A program made the translations under genes and the position numbers. From CAZCCV01 sp964497515 (GTDB lineage: Bacteria; Armatimonadota; UBA5829; DTLH01), in NCBI GenBank assembly GCA_964497515.1, contig CAZCCV010000006.1, positions 16,303 through 80,302 on the forward strand: a DNA stretch of 64,000 bases. The letters are read 5' to 3'. Below the pieces are notes generated by a model. The model made no database searches, had not been told where the DNA came from, and was given only the letters and a program-made list of their open reading frames with translations. Every line of letters starts with the position of its first letter. Position 1 is the first letter of the stretch. Of this stretch, positions 1 through 8,549 are shown piece after piece.

Positions 1-437
1 ATATGGATCCAGCCGGAGTCACGAGCACCCATTGTGTCTGAGTGGTCTCCGTGGATATTGATTGGGGCAGAGAGTGCGCGGTTGGTAACCGGCATAACAA
101 TCGGCAGCCTCAATCCGGCGGCGATGTAGAGCATCTCCCACATCAGCGCGAGCCCCTGCGAGGATGTCCCCGTCATTGCTCTCGCACCAGCGGCCGAAGC
201 GCCTATAGTAGCACTCATTGCGGAGTGCTCACTTTCAACTGCCACATACTCTGTATTCACGAGTCCGTCGGCGACGTAGCTCGAGAAAATCTGTACTATC
301 TCGGTTGCAGGGGTGATCGGATAGGCGGCAACGACATCCGGACTAACTTGTCGCATTGCGTACGCGACAGCTTCGTTTCCGGTAAGCGCCTTCTTCACGC
401 CGGCCCGCACCTGTGATTTGTCGAAAACCTTAGCCAA
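1..437 (-). CDS. porA: 2-oxoacid:ferredoxin oxidoreductase alpha subunit, 3' part missing
   Basis: The visible 145 N-terminal codons match the alpha (pyrimidine-binding) subunit of pyruvate/2-oxoacid:ferredoxin oxidoreductase, which oxidatively decarboxylates a 2-oxoacid to acyl-CoA and reduces ferredoxin in the cytoplasm. Diagnostic stretches are YPITPATEI, a serine-rich ESEHSAMSA region, GTSSQGLALMWE and NIHGDHSDTMGARDSGW. The gene runs off the left edge of the window. I chose a TTG start at 437 because GGAGG lies six bases upstream and the resulting N-terminus (MAKVFDKSQVRAGVKK) looks like the family. It begins 14 bases after porG and is surely co-transcribed with it. Substrate (pyruvate versus another oxoacid) cannot be fixed from this part. 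Confidence 0.93.
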   Translation of the reverse strand, partial: MAKVFDKSQVRAGVKKALTGNEAVAYAMRQVSPDVVAAYPITPATEIVQIFSSYVADGLVNTEYVAVESEHSAMSATIGASAAGARAMTGTSSQGLALMWEMLYIAAGLRLPIVMPVTNRALSAPINIHGDHSDTMGARDSGWIH

Positions 438-451
438 TTCTATCCTCCGTC

Positions 452-1030
452 CTATTCCGACTTCACTTCGTTATAGGCTCGCTCGATAGCCTTGAGGTTT
501 CCCTCAATAACCTCGGGCTTGTTGCGGAATTTAATTTCGAGCTTTTTGCGGGTGTCATCGGTAAGAGTGTCATAAGTAAGAACACCGGTTACCTTAACAA
601 GCGCACCGAGCATAGGTGTGTTGGGAATGTCTCTACCGATAGTCTCTTTTGCAATCGTTGAAGCGTCGAGCGTGTACAGCTTGCGACCATTGAGCTTCAT
701 CTTCTTTTTGATCTCTTCAGCCGGCAGATTGGTATTGACGATTATCACGCCATCGTCGGCCAGCCCCGCAGTTACATCCACCGGGCCGATAAGTGTTGGG
801 TCGAGAACTACTACCACATTCGGATTCTTAGCGTGGCAGTGGATGGTAATTGGTTCATCGCTGATGCGGTTAAACGATTGCACCGGTGCTCCGGTTCGCT
901 CAGGGCCGTATTCAGGGAAAGCCTGAATATACTTGCCCTCAGCTAAAGCAGCATCGCCGAGCAGAAGCGCGACGGTCTTTGCGCCCTGACCGCCTCGTCC
1001 GTGCCAGCGGATTTCTGTGAGTTTTGCCAT
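452..1030 (-). CDS. porG: 2-oxoacid:ferredoxin oxidoreductase gamma subunit
   Basis: This 192-residue protein is the gamma subunit of a pyruvate/2-oxoacid:ferredoxin oxidoreductase. It shows the family N-terminus IRWHGRGGQGAKT with the GRGGQG loop at 11-16, then AFPEYGPERTGAPVQ and VVVLDPTL. The open frame extends upstream to 1141, but the ATG at 1030 has AAAGGAG eight bases upstream and gives the usual gamma-subunit N-terminus, so the extra 37 codons are rejected. Four-subunit enzymes usually have the ferredoxin-like delta subunit (porD) between gamma and alpha. Here alpha follows after only 14 bases, so delta is either beyond the window or absent. Confidence 0.93.
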   Translation of the reverse strand: MAKLTEIRWHGRGGQGAKTVALLLGDAALAEGKYIQAFPEYGPERTGAPVQSFNRISDEPITIHCHAKNPNVVVVLDPTLIGPVDVTAGLADDGVIIVNTNLPAEEIKKKMKLNGRKLYTLDASTIAKETIGRDIPNTPMLGALVKVTGVLTYDTLTDDTRKKLEIKFRNKPEVIEGNLKAIERAYNEVKSE

Positions 1031-1122
1031 ACTCCTGGCTCCTTTTGTCAGGTGTTGGGGGTAATAGCTGGGGGATGGGAAGGCATTTGGCTCCCCCAGC
1101 CCCGTAATCCTAACCCCGGATT

Positions 1123-1722
1123 CTACATTTCTCGGCGCCACTCGAGCGCCTGAATAAGCGTTGCCTGGTCTGCGTAGTCCAGGTCTCCTCCAACCGGCAT
1201 TCCGTGAGCAATACGCGTCACTTTCAGCCCCAATGGCTTCAGCACCTGCTGAGCCAGATACATCGCCGTTGCGTCCCCTTCGATTGTAGGATTGGTAGCG
1301 ATGACTACTTCAGCCATCTGATCCTGACCAAGCCTGGCGATCAGTTCACGTATTTTGAGCATCTCAGGCCCCACACCGTCCATAGGGGATATTACTCCTC
1401 CCAGCACGTGGTATAAGCCCTTAAACTCGTTTGTCTTCTCCATCGCCACAAGATCACGTGGCTCAGCGACCACACAAAGAATCGACCGGTCACGTTTGGG
1501 ATCACGGCAAATATCGCACATATCCTTGTCGGTGAAGTTGAAGCACACCGGACACAGTTTGATATATGTTTTCACGTCGGCTATAGCATCTGCGAGCCTT
1601 CGGGCTTCTTCCGGAGATGCACGCAGTATATGAAACGCAAGTCTCTGTGCTGATTTAGGACCAATGCCCGGGAGTTTTTCGAACTCACCAACCAGCTTAG
1701 CGAGTGGTTTTGCGTAGTACAT
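1123..1722 (-). CDS. recR: recombination mediator RecR
   Basis: RecR (199 residues, the usual length) works with RecO/RecF to load RecA on gapped DNA. Visible features are the N-terminal helix-hairpin-helix (LPGIGPKSAQRLAFHIL, residues 17-33), a four-cysteine zinc finger at C57, C60, C69 and C72, and a Toprim domain beginning around ILCVVAEPRDL and ending with ATNPTIEGDATAMYL and HGMPVGGDLDYAD. recR often follows dnaX-ybaB; here neither is present and the gene upstream is smc. It is preceded by an approximately 140-base structured leader with its own promoter-like -10 (see 1723-1876). It ends 92 bases before porG. Confidence 0.97.
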   Translation of the reverse strand: MYYAKPLAKLVGEFEKLPGIGPKSAQRLAFHILRASPEEARRLADAIADVKTYIKLCPVCFNFTDKDMCDICRDPKRDRSILCVVAEPRDLVAMEKTNEFKGLYHVLGGVISPMDGVGPEMLKIRELIARLGQDQMAEVVIATNPTIEGDATAMYLAQQVLKPLGLKVTRIAHGMPVGGDLDYADQATLIQALEWRREM

Positions 1723-1862
1723 TATATTTGCCTTTGTACAGGACGAAAGGCCGCCTGCGTATTACGCTTGCGGCTTCTGGAAAGGCCTCTCCGAACCTGG
1801 TTGTCTCTACCAGACACGAAATAAGCCCCACACATTTCTGGGGCAGGCCTCCCGTGTCGACC
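1723..1862 (-). promoter_or_regulatory. structured leader (or small RNA) upstream of recR
   Basis: This is the 5' region between smc and recR read on the minus strand. Four hairpins can be drawn. One is GACACG pairing with CGTGTC around an inner GCCCCA/TGGGGC hairpin. The next is CTGGT/ACCAG. The last is a long stem at 1774-1750 (GCCGC-AA-GCGT-AAT-ACGC-AG-GCGGC). The final stem is followed by CTTTCG rather than a T-run, so it is a weak terminator at best. No long reading frame fits here with recognisable protein content. It could be an untranslated leader or a stand-alone RNA; I cannot assign it to a known family. Confidence 0.4.
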
Positions 1863-1867
1863 ATCTT

Positions 1868-1876
1868 ATTATAACA
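1868..1876 (-). promoter_or_regulatory. extended -10 promoter of the recR leader
   Basis: TGTTATAAT is a perfect TGn-TATAAT extended -10; the predicted start of transcription is near 1861. No good -35 lies 16-18 bases upstream, which is typical of extended -10 promoters. Confidence 0.55.
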
Positions 1877-1965
1877 GAATTTGGGGGTATATGGAAGCAC
1901 ATCCGAAGAACATGCTGTACGGGGCTGCTGCATTCTGGAATGGCATCGTATCTCGTTCGAAGAGA

Positions 1966-4900
1966 CTAGTCACTCACCATCACTACTTCGTTGCCGGTGC
2001 GCCTGCGTTCGATTGAGTCGGCAAGCCGGACTGAGATCAGCCGCGAAACACCAGGCTCCTGCATAGTGACTCCATAGAGGGTATCGGACGCTTCCATTGT
2101 GGCGCGGTTATGTGTTACGACTATAAACTGAGAGTTCCTGGAGAACTCACGCAGCACATCTGCGAAGCGCTCAACGTTTGTATCGTCGAGCGGGGCATCG
2201 ACCTCATCAAACAGGACAAAAGGACTCGGTCTTTCAAGCAGCAGTGCGAAAAGCAATGCAGACGCAGTGAGCGCCCTCTCTCCACCAGAAAGAAGGGTCA
2301 TATTTTGGAGTTTCTTCCCTGGTGGCTGAACAATCACCTCTACGCCCGTCTCAAGAAGATTCGATGGGTCGGTGAGGATAAGCTCAGTCTTTCCGCCGCC
2401 GAACAGCTCTTTAAACATCCGGTCGAAGTGCCCGCCAACAGAATTGAACGTCTGCATAAAGAGGCCTTTGGTGCTCTCATCGATATCGCGTATGGCATCC
2501 TGGAGCTTCGCTCGCGCCTCTTCGAGGTCGGATTTCTGTGCGGTGAGGAACTCCCAGCGTTCCTTTATTCGCTCGTACTCTTGTATTGCACCCGTATTGA
2601 CGGGTCCCATAGCTCGGATCTCTCTGCGGAGTCTGGCGACTTCTGTGGCAGTGCCGCGTTCGAGCTCTACCATCTCTTCTCTAGCCAAGGCTTCCTCTGT
2701 AGTGATATCGTACTCTTCAAAAAGTCTGGTCGATGTTTGAGTGACTTGCACTTCGAGTCTGGCCTCTTTGACGTCGCACTCTCGCACCAGTTCGGCCGTC
2801 TCGGTCCTTGTGCGGTGCAATTGCTTCAACTCAGCATCCACATTTCCCGTCGCCTGAGCCATCTGCGAGCGCTTAGCAACTAGGTCTTCGAGCTCTTTTC
2901 CTGCTTGGGCAAGCAAGGACTCGCACGCCGCGGCCTCTTCGGTAAGCGTCGATTTCTCCCTCACATTAGCTTCTGACTCAGCGGCCTGCCTGCCTATTTC
3001 GCTTCTGCGAGACTCCAACTCCCTGCGCATTTCGTTTGCTGAGTCAGTTGTCTGCTGTATCGATTGCTCGTAAGCAGTTTTTCGTTCTCTAACCGACGCC
3101 AGCCCAATCGACATCTCCATAAGTTCAGCAGATAGCGATTCGCGTTTGGACTTAAGCTCTTCCATCCGCTTTTCCGCACCCTGAACGTACTCGTCGAGGT
3201 CAGTATTCTCCTTGCCGGCTGCGGATAGATCTACTTCAAGCGCAGAGAATGCTCTGGAATCGCTCTCGACAGCAAGCTCCACCTCCTCCTTCTCGGAGGA
3301 AACGATTTCTATCTGTCCTTCGAGTCGTTTGCATTCAGCCTGAGCGAACTCGATCTGCCTTTCGGCCTCGGCAAGTGACATCCTGTCTGACGCAGCAGCG
3401 TTTTCTAGTTCTTCCGCCTTAGAAGAAGCGAGAGAAAGATCGTTTCTCGCTCTGTCGAGTTCAGCCTCTACCTTGGATCTGACCTGCTCGAGCTCAGCGA
3501 GTTCTTTTGCAAGTGTCTCCATTTCCTGCTTGCGCCCCAGCAGGTTCGGACCTTTGTTCTGCCTCGTTCCCCCAGTCATAGCACCGGTCGGAACAATAAC
3601 CTCGCCATCGAGCGTGACAATTCGCCCCCAACCAGCCAACTTACGTGAAACCTGCACAGCGCTGTCTATGTCGTCGACAATCAACACCCTGCCCAACAAC
3701 ACATTTATCGCGGCAGCGTATCTTCCGTCGAACGATACTAGCTCACTCGCGATTCCTCTTATACCGCTTTGGCGCAAGTTCCCACGGATGGTAGTAGACT
3801 GCGAACGAATGCCATCGAGTGGCAGGAATGTGGCTCGACCAGCTCTCTTTTCCTTAAGAAATCGAATGGCACTCTTTGCATCATCTACCGTATCTGTGAT
3901 GATATCCTGCACGGCATTACCTAACGCAACATCGATGGCAGTCTCGTAGCCCTGAGGAACAGTGATGACATCTGCCACAGTAGAATATCTGCCAGCAAGC
4001 AAATTTGCCTTCCTGGCGGCCATAACTGCCCTTACGCCCTCGAAAAACCCCTCGTGCGCATCCGCCATCTCTTTTAGCGTGGAATGTCTCGAAGATTTGC
4101 CTACAGTCTGCCGGTTGATATCGGCCAGCTTCTCGGTAGCGGCTGATATGCGCGACTGTGCCCGCACCCCCTGCTCCATAGTGGAAGGCAGTTCAGCGTC
4201 GCGCGTTTTCTGACGGTGGAAAATCTCTTCTGCACTTGCAAAGAATCCGGCGAGTCGCTCCACCGCAAGCTGTCTTGCTTCTTCCAGGGACGTAAGCTCG
4301 GCATCATATTTTCCCATCGCCACTTCGAGTTCAGCAAGTCGAGAACGCAGGCTCTCTAGCTCAGTGCGTTTCGCTGCTTGCTCCCTTGCTAGCTCAAGGT
4401 AAGCCGATTTGTGATCCTCGGCCATCCGAGCCGCAGAGTCGAAATCGGCGTTGGCTGCCTCAATGCTGCTGGTTCGTTCGGCAATCTCCTTTACAAGAGT
4501 GGATTCTTGCTGGGTGCAGGCTTCGAGCTCGAGTGTTATCCGGGTCAGACGTTCTTCGGATTCACCGATCTTCCGCGCCAGTTGCTCCATCTCTGAGTCA
4601 ATTCTAATTTTGGCATCTTCAGCCGACCGTTGGCGTTCTTCGATAAGTGCAAGTCTGCTGCGTATCCTCTGGTGCGTGGCAGTGACTTCCTGATGTTTTC
4701 CACGAGCAGAATCAAGGCTGCGATCGAGATCTAGAAGCTGGCCGTTGTACTTCTCTTTTTCCCACTCCAAGTCGGAGATGCGCCTGTCCTGTTCGGTAAG
4801 CTGAGAGGCTCCGTTGGTCTTTACGTCTCTAATTCTCTCGAGTTCAGAAGACCAACGCCTAAGATCGTTGATCAATTGGCCTGTTTCAATCTCTCGCAAC

Positions 4901-5562
4901 CGCGTGACGAGCTCGTCGTACCTGGCAGCAATCTCCGCTTGTTCGGCAAGAGGTTCCACCTGACCAGAGAGTTCGGCTGCTATGTCGTTGACTCTGCGCA
5001 GGTTGGTTTCGGTGTTTTCGAGTTTGCGCGAGGCTTCCTTTCTGCGATGGCGATATTTCTTGATGCCAGCTGCTTCCTCAAAGAGTGACCGACGATCCTC
5101 AGATTTTGCAGAAAGTATTGCATCTATCTCGCCCTGACTCACCATAGAATACGCATCGCGACCCATTCCGGTGTCGAGGAAGAGTTCGTAGATGTCTTTC
5201 AGCCTGCATGCCGCTTTGTTGATGAAATACTCGCTGTCGCCAGAACGGTAGGCTCTCCGGGTGACTGTCACTTCACCAAAATCGACCGGGAGTGAACCAC
5301 AGGAGTTATCGATGGTAATCGATACTTCGGCCATCCCGAGGGGTTTTCTCTTATCGCTGCCTGCGAAGATGATATCCTGAGACCTAACACCTCGCAGATT
5401 TCGCACGTTCTGTTCACCAAGAACCCACGAAACCGCATCGGCAATATTACTCTTACCGCTGCCGTTAGGACCGACAATCGCGGTTATCCCATCGGTCAGC
5501 AGCAGTTCAGTGCGTTCTGCAAAGGTTTTGAAGCCCTGTATTTCAAGTCGCTTGATGAACAT
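1966..5562 (-). CDS. smc: chromosome partition protein SMC
   Basis: SMC is the ATPase of bacterial condensin, which with ScpA/ScpB organises and segregates the chromosome. The protein (1198 residues) has the full family plan: N-terminal ATPase half with Walker A GPNGSGKS at 31-38, a long coiled coil, a hinge around 505-650 with the conserved GAMTGG, a second coiled coil, and the C-terminal half with signature LLSGGERALTASALLFA and Walker B FVLFDEVDAPLDD. The frame also allows a TTG two codons upstream (5568), but the ATG at 5562 gives the standard MFIKRLEIQGFK start. No Shine-Dalgarno precedes it, and a TATAAT at 5577-5572 lies only ten bases upstream, so the mRNA may be leaderless. Confidence 0.97.
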   Translation of the reverse strand: MFIKRLEIQGFKTFAERTELLLTDGITAIVGPNGSGKSNIADAVSWVLGEQNVRNLRGVRSQDIIFAGSDKRKPLGMAEVSITIDNSCGSLPVDFGEVTVTRRAYRSGDSEYFINKAACRLKDIYELFLDTGMGRDAYSMVSQGEIDAILSAKSEDRRSLFEEAAGIKKYRHRRKEASRKLENTETNLRRVNDIAAELSGQVEPLAEQAEIAARYDELVTRLREIETGQLINDLRRWSSELERIRDVKTNGASQLTEQDRRISDLEWEKEKYNGQLLDLDRSLDSARGKHQEVTATHQRIRSRLALIEERQRSAEDAKIRIDSEMEQLARKIGESEERLTRITLELEACTQQESTLVKEIAERTSSIEAANADFDSAARMAEDHKSAYLELAREQAAKRTELESLRSRLAELEVAMGKYDAELTSLEEARQLAVERLAGFFASAEEIFHRQKTRDAELPSTMEQGVRAQSRISAATEKLADINRQTVGKSSRHSTLKEMADAHEGFFEGVRAVMAARKANLLAGRYSTVADVITVPQGYETAIDVALGNAVQDIITDTVDDAKSAIRFLKEKRAGRATFLPLDGIRSQSTTIRGNLRQSGIRGIASELVSFDGRYAAAINVLLGRVLIVDDIDSAVQVSRKLAGWGRIVTLDGEVIVPTGAMTGGTRQNKGPNLLGRKQEMETLAKELAELEQVRSKVEAELDRARNDLSLASSKAEELENAAASDRMSLAEAERQIEFAQAECKRLEGQIEIVSSEKEEVELAVESDSRAFSALEVDLSAAGKENTDLDEYVQGAEKRMEELKSKRESLSAELMEMSIGLASVRERKTAYEQSIQQTTDSANEMRRELESRRSEIGRQAAESEANVREKSTLTEEAAACESLLAQAGKELEDLVAKRSQMAQATGNVDAELKQLHRTRTETAELVRECDVKEARLEVQVTQTSTRLFEEYDITTEEALAREEMVELERGTATEVARLRREIRAMGPVNTGAIQEYERIKERWEFLTAQKSDLEEARAKLQDAIRDIDESTKGLFMQTFNSVGGHFDRMFKELFGGGKTELILTDPSNLLETGVEVIVQPPGKKLQNMTLLSGGERALTASALLFALLLERPSPFVLFDEVDAPLDDTNVERFADVLREFSRNSQFIVVTHNRATMEASDTLYGVTMQEPGVSRLISVRLADSIERRRTGNEVVMVSD

Positions 5563-5571
5563 AATCAATCT

Positions 5572-5577
5572 ATTATA
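5572..5577 (-). promoter_or_regulatory. -10 element of smc
   Basis: A perfect TATAAT ends nine bases before the smc ATG. The -35 is poor. If used, transcription would begin within a few bases of the start codon. Confidence 0.35.
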
Positions 5578-5724
5578 CTAGAACTGCCGTTCTTAAGCGA
5601 GATCGAAATTTGAGAGAATTGCCTCAGCAACACTATAGAGAACACCTTGCCGTGAAGGAAGGCGAGAAGTAACAGGCGAAGCTCTTATCAGAAGGCTCCG
5701 AACAAATGCGCAAGGGGAATACGA

Positions 5725-6819
5725 ATGACGAAAAGAGTCAGCAAGGTTGGCGTGGTAGGATGCGGAAATATCAGCACTGTGTACTTTGAAAACGCGCAGA
5801 AGTATCGGCCAATAGAGATAGCTGGGTGCACCGATCTCATCGAGGAGCGTTACCAAGCAAAAGCGCAGGAATTCGGTGTGCAGGCCTATAGAAGTGTCGA
5901 AGATATTCTATCGAACCCCGAAATCGATATTATCTTGAACCTCACAACTCCAGAAGCACACGCGGAAGTCGCATTCGCTGCAGTGCGTGCTGGCAAGTCT
6001 GTTTACAATGAAAAACCTCTCACCATCGGCAGAGACGAAGGCAGACAACTGCTTGAGCTTGCAGATTCAAAGGGAGTCCTTGTCGGCTGCGCCCCGGATA
6101 CATTCCTGGGAGGTGGAATCCAGACCTGCCGAAAGGTCATTGACGATGGGCTAATTGGCGAACCAATAGGTGCAACTGCAGCAATGATGTGCCACGGGCA
6201 CGAAAGCTGGCATCCCGACCCAGCGTTCTACTACAAGACTGGTGGCGGGCCGATGTTCGATATGGGGCCATACTATCTGACTGCACTTTTGAACCTGATC
6301 GGCCCCGTGCGCCGTGTTACAGGTTCGGCAAGAGTCACTTTCAAACAGCGAACCATCACAAGCGAGCCGAAGAACGGAACGGTTATTGATGTGGACGTGC
6401 CTACTCATATAGTGGGAATACTTGACTTCACAAATGGTGCGGTAGGCACCATCACAACGAGTTTCGATGTATGGGGCGCCGAGCTGCCATTTATAGAAAT
6501 CTACGGCACAAAAGGGAGTATGAGTGTGCCAGACCCCAACACATTCGATGGGAGTGTAAGAGTTCGGCGTGAAGGCAGCGACAGATGGGAAGATATCCCC
6601 ATTGTACCGGGTTACGAGCAAAACGGCAGAGCGATAGGCTGTGCAGATATGGCCAATTCCCTGCACACGGGTGAACCGCACAGAGCGAGCGGAAGACTAG
6701 CTTACCATGTGCTCGACATTATGCATGCCATCCACGACTCATCCCGCGATGGAAAGCATATTGAGCTCGTGAGTGGATGCGAAAGACCTGCTGCACTTTC
6801 GCCAGGGGCTTACCTGTAG
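5725..6819 (+). CDS. Gfo/Idh/MocA family NAD(P)-dependent oxidoreductase
   Basis: This 364-residue protein belongs to the Gfo/Idh/MocA family, NAD(P)-dependent dehydrogenases of sugars, inositols and related polyols. The Rossmann nucleotide-binding turn VGVVGCGNIS is at 8-17, and the family EKP motif (NEKPLT) is at 96-98, with the conserved lysine at 97. The C-terminal alpha/beta domain contains GGGPMFDMGPYYLTALLNLIG, the dimer-sheet region expected of the family. The start has AAGGGG about seven bases upstream. It stands alone on the plus strand between divergent smc and convergent glycosyltransferase genes. The substrate cannot be predicted from sequence. Confidence 0.93.
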   Translation: MTKRVSKVGVVGCGNISTVYFENAQKYRPIEIAGCTDLIEERYQAKAQEFGVQAYRSVEDILSNPEIDIILNLTTPEAHAEVAFAAVRAGKSVYNEKPLTIGRDEGRQLLELADSKGVLVGCAPDTFLGGGIQTCRKVIDDGLIGEPIGATAAMMCHGHESWHPDPAFYYKTGGGPMFDMGPYYLTALLNLIGPVRRVTGSARVTFKQRTITSEPKNGTVIDVDVPTHIVGILDFTNGAVGTITTSFDVWGAELPFIEIYGTKGSMSVPDPNTFDGSVRVRREGSDRWEDIPIVPGYEQNGRAIGCADMANSLHTGEPHRASGRLAYHVLDIMHAIHDSSRDGKHIELVSGCERPAALSPGAYL

Positions 6820-6849
6820 TCTGGCTGAAACTAATAAGGCTCAGGTTTT

Positions 6850-6873
6850 GGTGGCCGGCGTTTGCCGGCCACC
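6850..6873. terminator. strong hairpin between convergent genes
   Basis: A perfect 10-bp stem (GGTGGCCGGC / GCCGGCCACC) with a GTTT loop sits in the 63-base gap between the dehydrogenase and the glycosyltransferase gene. Neither side has a full T-run, so termination may be partly structural, but the position suits a bidirectional terminator. Confidence 0.6.
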
Positions 6874-6882
6874 CTATTGCAG

Positions 6883-8298
6883 TTATCCTCCGATGTGAGT
6901 TCTCTCTTCGGCGGAAATCTCTGCGAGGACTTCCTTGGAGACTTCTTCTACCTCAGGCACGACAGCCGAGAGTGTCTCAAGTATGCGTCCTGCCCACGTG
7001 TAGCCGCCTTCGAATACCATACTGACACCGGCACTCCGGACAGCGTTCTTCTCTCGTTCCGACATAGACTCAATACGCCTCACGACTTTAGCTACCGACG
7101 GGCCGGTTGCTTCTTCTGCTACGAAACCATCGACATCAGGCTTAACCTGTTCGCGAAGTCCACCACCATCTTCGGGGACTATCAGCAGACCACCGGACTT
7201 GCGGATAAGCAGTCTTATCTCTGCCGGAATCAGCCCAAACGGCTCGCCTTTTGCAAGGATAGGAATGGCGACACATCTGTCGAGCTGAGACAAGCACGCA
7301 CACAGGTCGAAGTCGAACGCGCTGATGACTGTGCAATTCTTGCCAACTGCATCGGCGGCCTCTTCCAAATACGGCGCGGGGCCAAGCGAAACGACTACAG
7401 CCTGGTAGTCATCTCCAAGCTCTTTTGCGACATCGAAGGTGGCTTCCATTCGCTTATAAGGTACAGGTCGGCCGAACTGCAGCAGGATCTTCTTGTCTTT
7501 CGGGATCACATAGCGCTCTTTGCCTTCGGCGCGGAGTTTCTGGTTGTACTCTTCAACCTTGGTTTCACACTCTTCCTGAGTTCGGATTCGGTATTTTAGG
7601 TCGAGCGGGTCAACGCCATTGCCCGTTGGGATAATCGTCGCAGGGTCGGCAGCGTAGTCGGCAATGAGGTGGTCTGAGACAAAAGCCGAAATTGTACCGA
7701 TCTTGACGTTGGGGAACTGCTTGGCCCAATAGAAGCTAGCGTACTCTGCACCGATCTTGTCAGGGTCGACGGGCTCCTGATCGTGCTTGAGCGTAGTTGA
7801 GTGCACTACACGCACCCACTGCACGGACTCGTCGTTGTTCTGTATCGTTCCGTAGATCGGCGAGTAGATATAAAACGTATCGTGGCACCATACCACTGTT
7901 CTCTGGTGCTTTTTGGCGATATTTCTGGCAACAGATGCACCACCGGCAGACTGCAGTTTAATCTGCTCTGGAGTACCGAAGAAATCTTCACCGCCAGGCC
8001 AGTTGGCCGAAATCGGATGACCGTTAGGTGAGGAGTTCAGCACGGTCATATACTCGCCGCCCATATCTTCGATCTTCTTCTTTGCGGCGTCCCTAAACTC
8101 AGGGTCGTAGTTTCCGAAAGTGGGGCCGAAGTCGGTTTCTACAAAGTAGGGAGTCAGATTGATTCCCTTGTGCTCAAGGGCAGTCTTCACACGCGGCAGT
8201 GAAGCGATGTGGCCGCGAGTCACGGTGCAGACTCCTCCTCCATTGGCCACTATGCCTTCTATAGTAAGGTGCACGGCCGCAAGGTCGAGTTTTGACAT
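6883..8298 (-). CDS. glycosyltransferase, GT4/GT5-like fold
   Basis: The protein (471 residues) looks like a retaining GT-B glycosyltransferase. The N-terminal half has a glycine-rich NGGGVCTVTRGH at 19-30, like the nucleotide-sugar loop of glycogen/starch synthases. The C-terminal half has FGRPVPYKRME at 275-285 and GEPFGLIPAE at 351-360, the position of the E-x7-E donor-binding motif. The region around residues 130-170 (WCHDTFYIYSPIYG, WVRVVHSTTL) is acceptor-side. GGAGG lies 11 bases before the ATG, slightly far. It could make a disaccharide or a polysaccharide linkage; donor and acceptor are unknown. It is monocistronic, transcribed towards the dehydrogenase. Confidence 0.82.
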   Translation of the reverse strand: MSKLDLAAVHLTIEGIVANGGGVCTVTRGHIASLPRVKTALEHKGINLTPYFVETDFGPTFGNYDPEFRDAAKKKIEDMGGEYMTVLNSSPNGHPISANWPGGEDFFGTPEQIKLQSAGGASVARNIAKKHQRTVVWCHDTFYIYSPIYGTIQNNDESVQWVRVVHSTTLKHDQEPVDPDKIGAEYASFYWAKQFPNVKIGTISAFVSDHLIADYAADPATIIPTGNGVDPLDLKYRIRTQEECETKVEEYNQKLRAEGKERYVIPKDKKILLQFGRPVPYKRMEATFDVAKELGDDYQAVVVSLGPAPYLEEAADAVGKNCTVISAFDFDLCACLSQLDRCVAIPILAKGEPFGLIPAEIRLLIRKSGGLLIVPEDGGGLREQVKPDVDGFVAEEATGPSVAKVVRRIESMSEREKNAVRSAGVSMVFEGGYTWAGRILETLSAVVPEVEEVSKEVLAEISAEERTHIGG

Positions 8299-8549
8299 AG
8301 GTTATGTTACCTCCAAATCCTAAAGGGATTATGCAGGAGCCATAAGTGTAGTTAGCCGAACCAAGGCACAATACCTTCCCAAAACAAAAGATGCAACACC
8401 CTTTGCCGAATAGGCGCAGTACGGAGGAAGAGCGCGCTTCGCTGTGGAAGGGATTTACGTCCGTTAGTATGTGGCAGCCTCGTAGTAAAATGTCTGCCTT
8501 CTGACTTCTCGAAACGTGGAGCATTTTCTCATCTGCGGACAGTTAGCCT

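Noticed and set aside
42..416. A plus-strand open frame of 124 codons
   Set aside because: It is antisense to porA, whose minus-strand translation shows clear alpha-subunit motifs.
1723..1862. Signal recognition particle RNA
   Set aside because: The location near recR is suggestive, but the conserved GGAAGGAAGCAGCC-type loop is absent.
1697..1933. A minus-strand frame of 78 codons between smc and recR
   Set aside because: Composition is not protein-like, it overlaps recR and runs through the hairpins and promoter of the leader.
2110..2883. A long plus-strand frame of 257 codons
   Set aside because: Fully antisense to the smc C-terminal half; no recognisable protein features.
5593..5856. 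Minus-strand frame upstream of smc
   Set aside because: Overlaps the start of the dehydrogenase gene, lacks a ribosome-binding site and has no protein character.
6862..7599. Plus-strand frame of 245 codons
   Set aside because: Antisense shadow of the glycosyltransferase gene.
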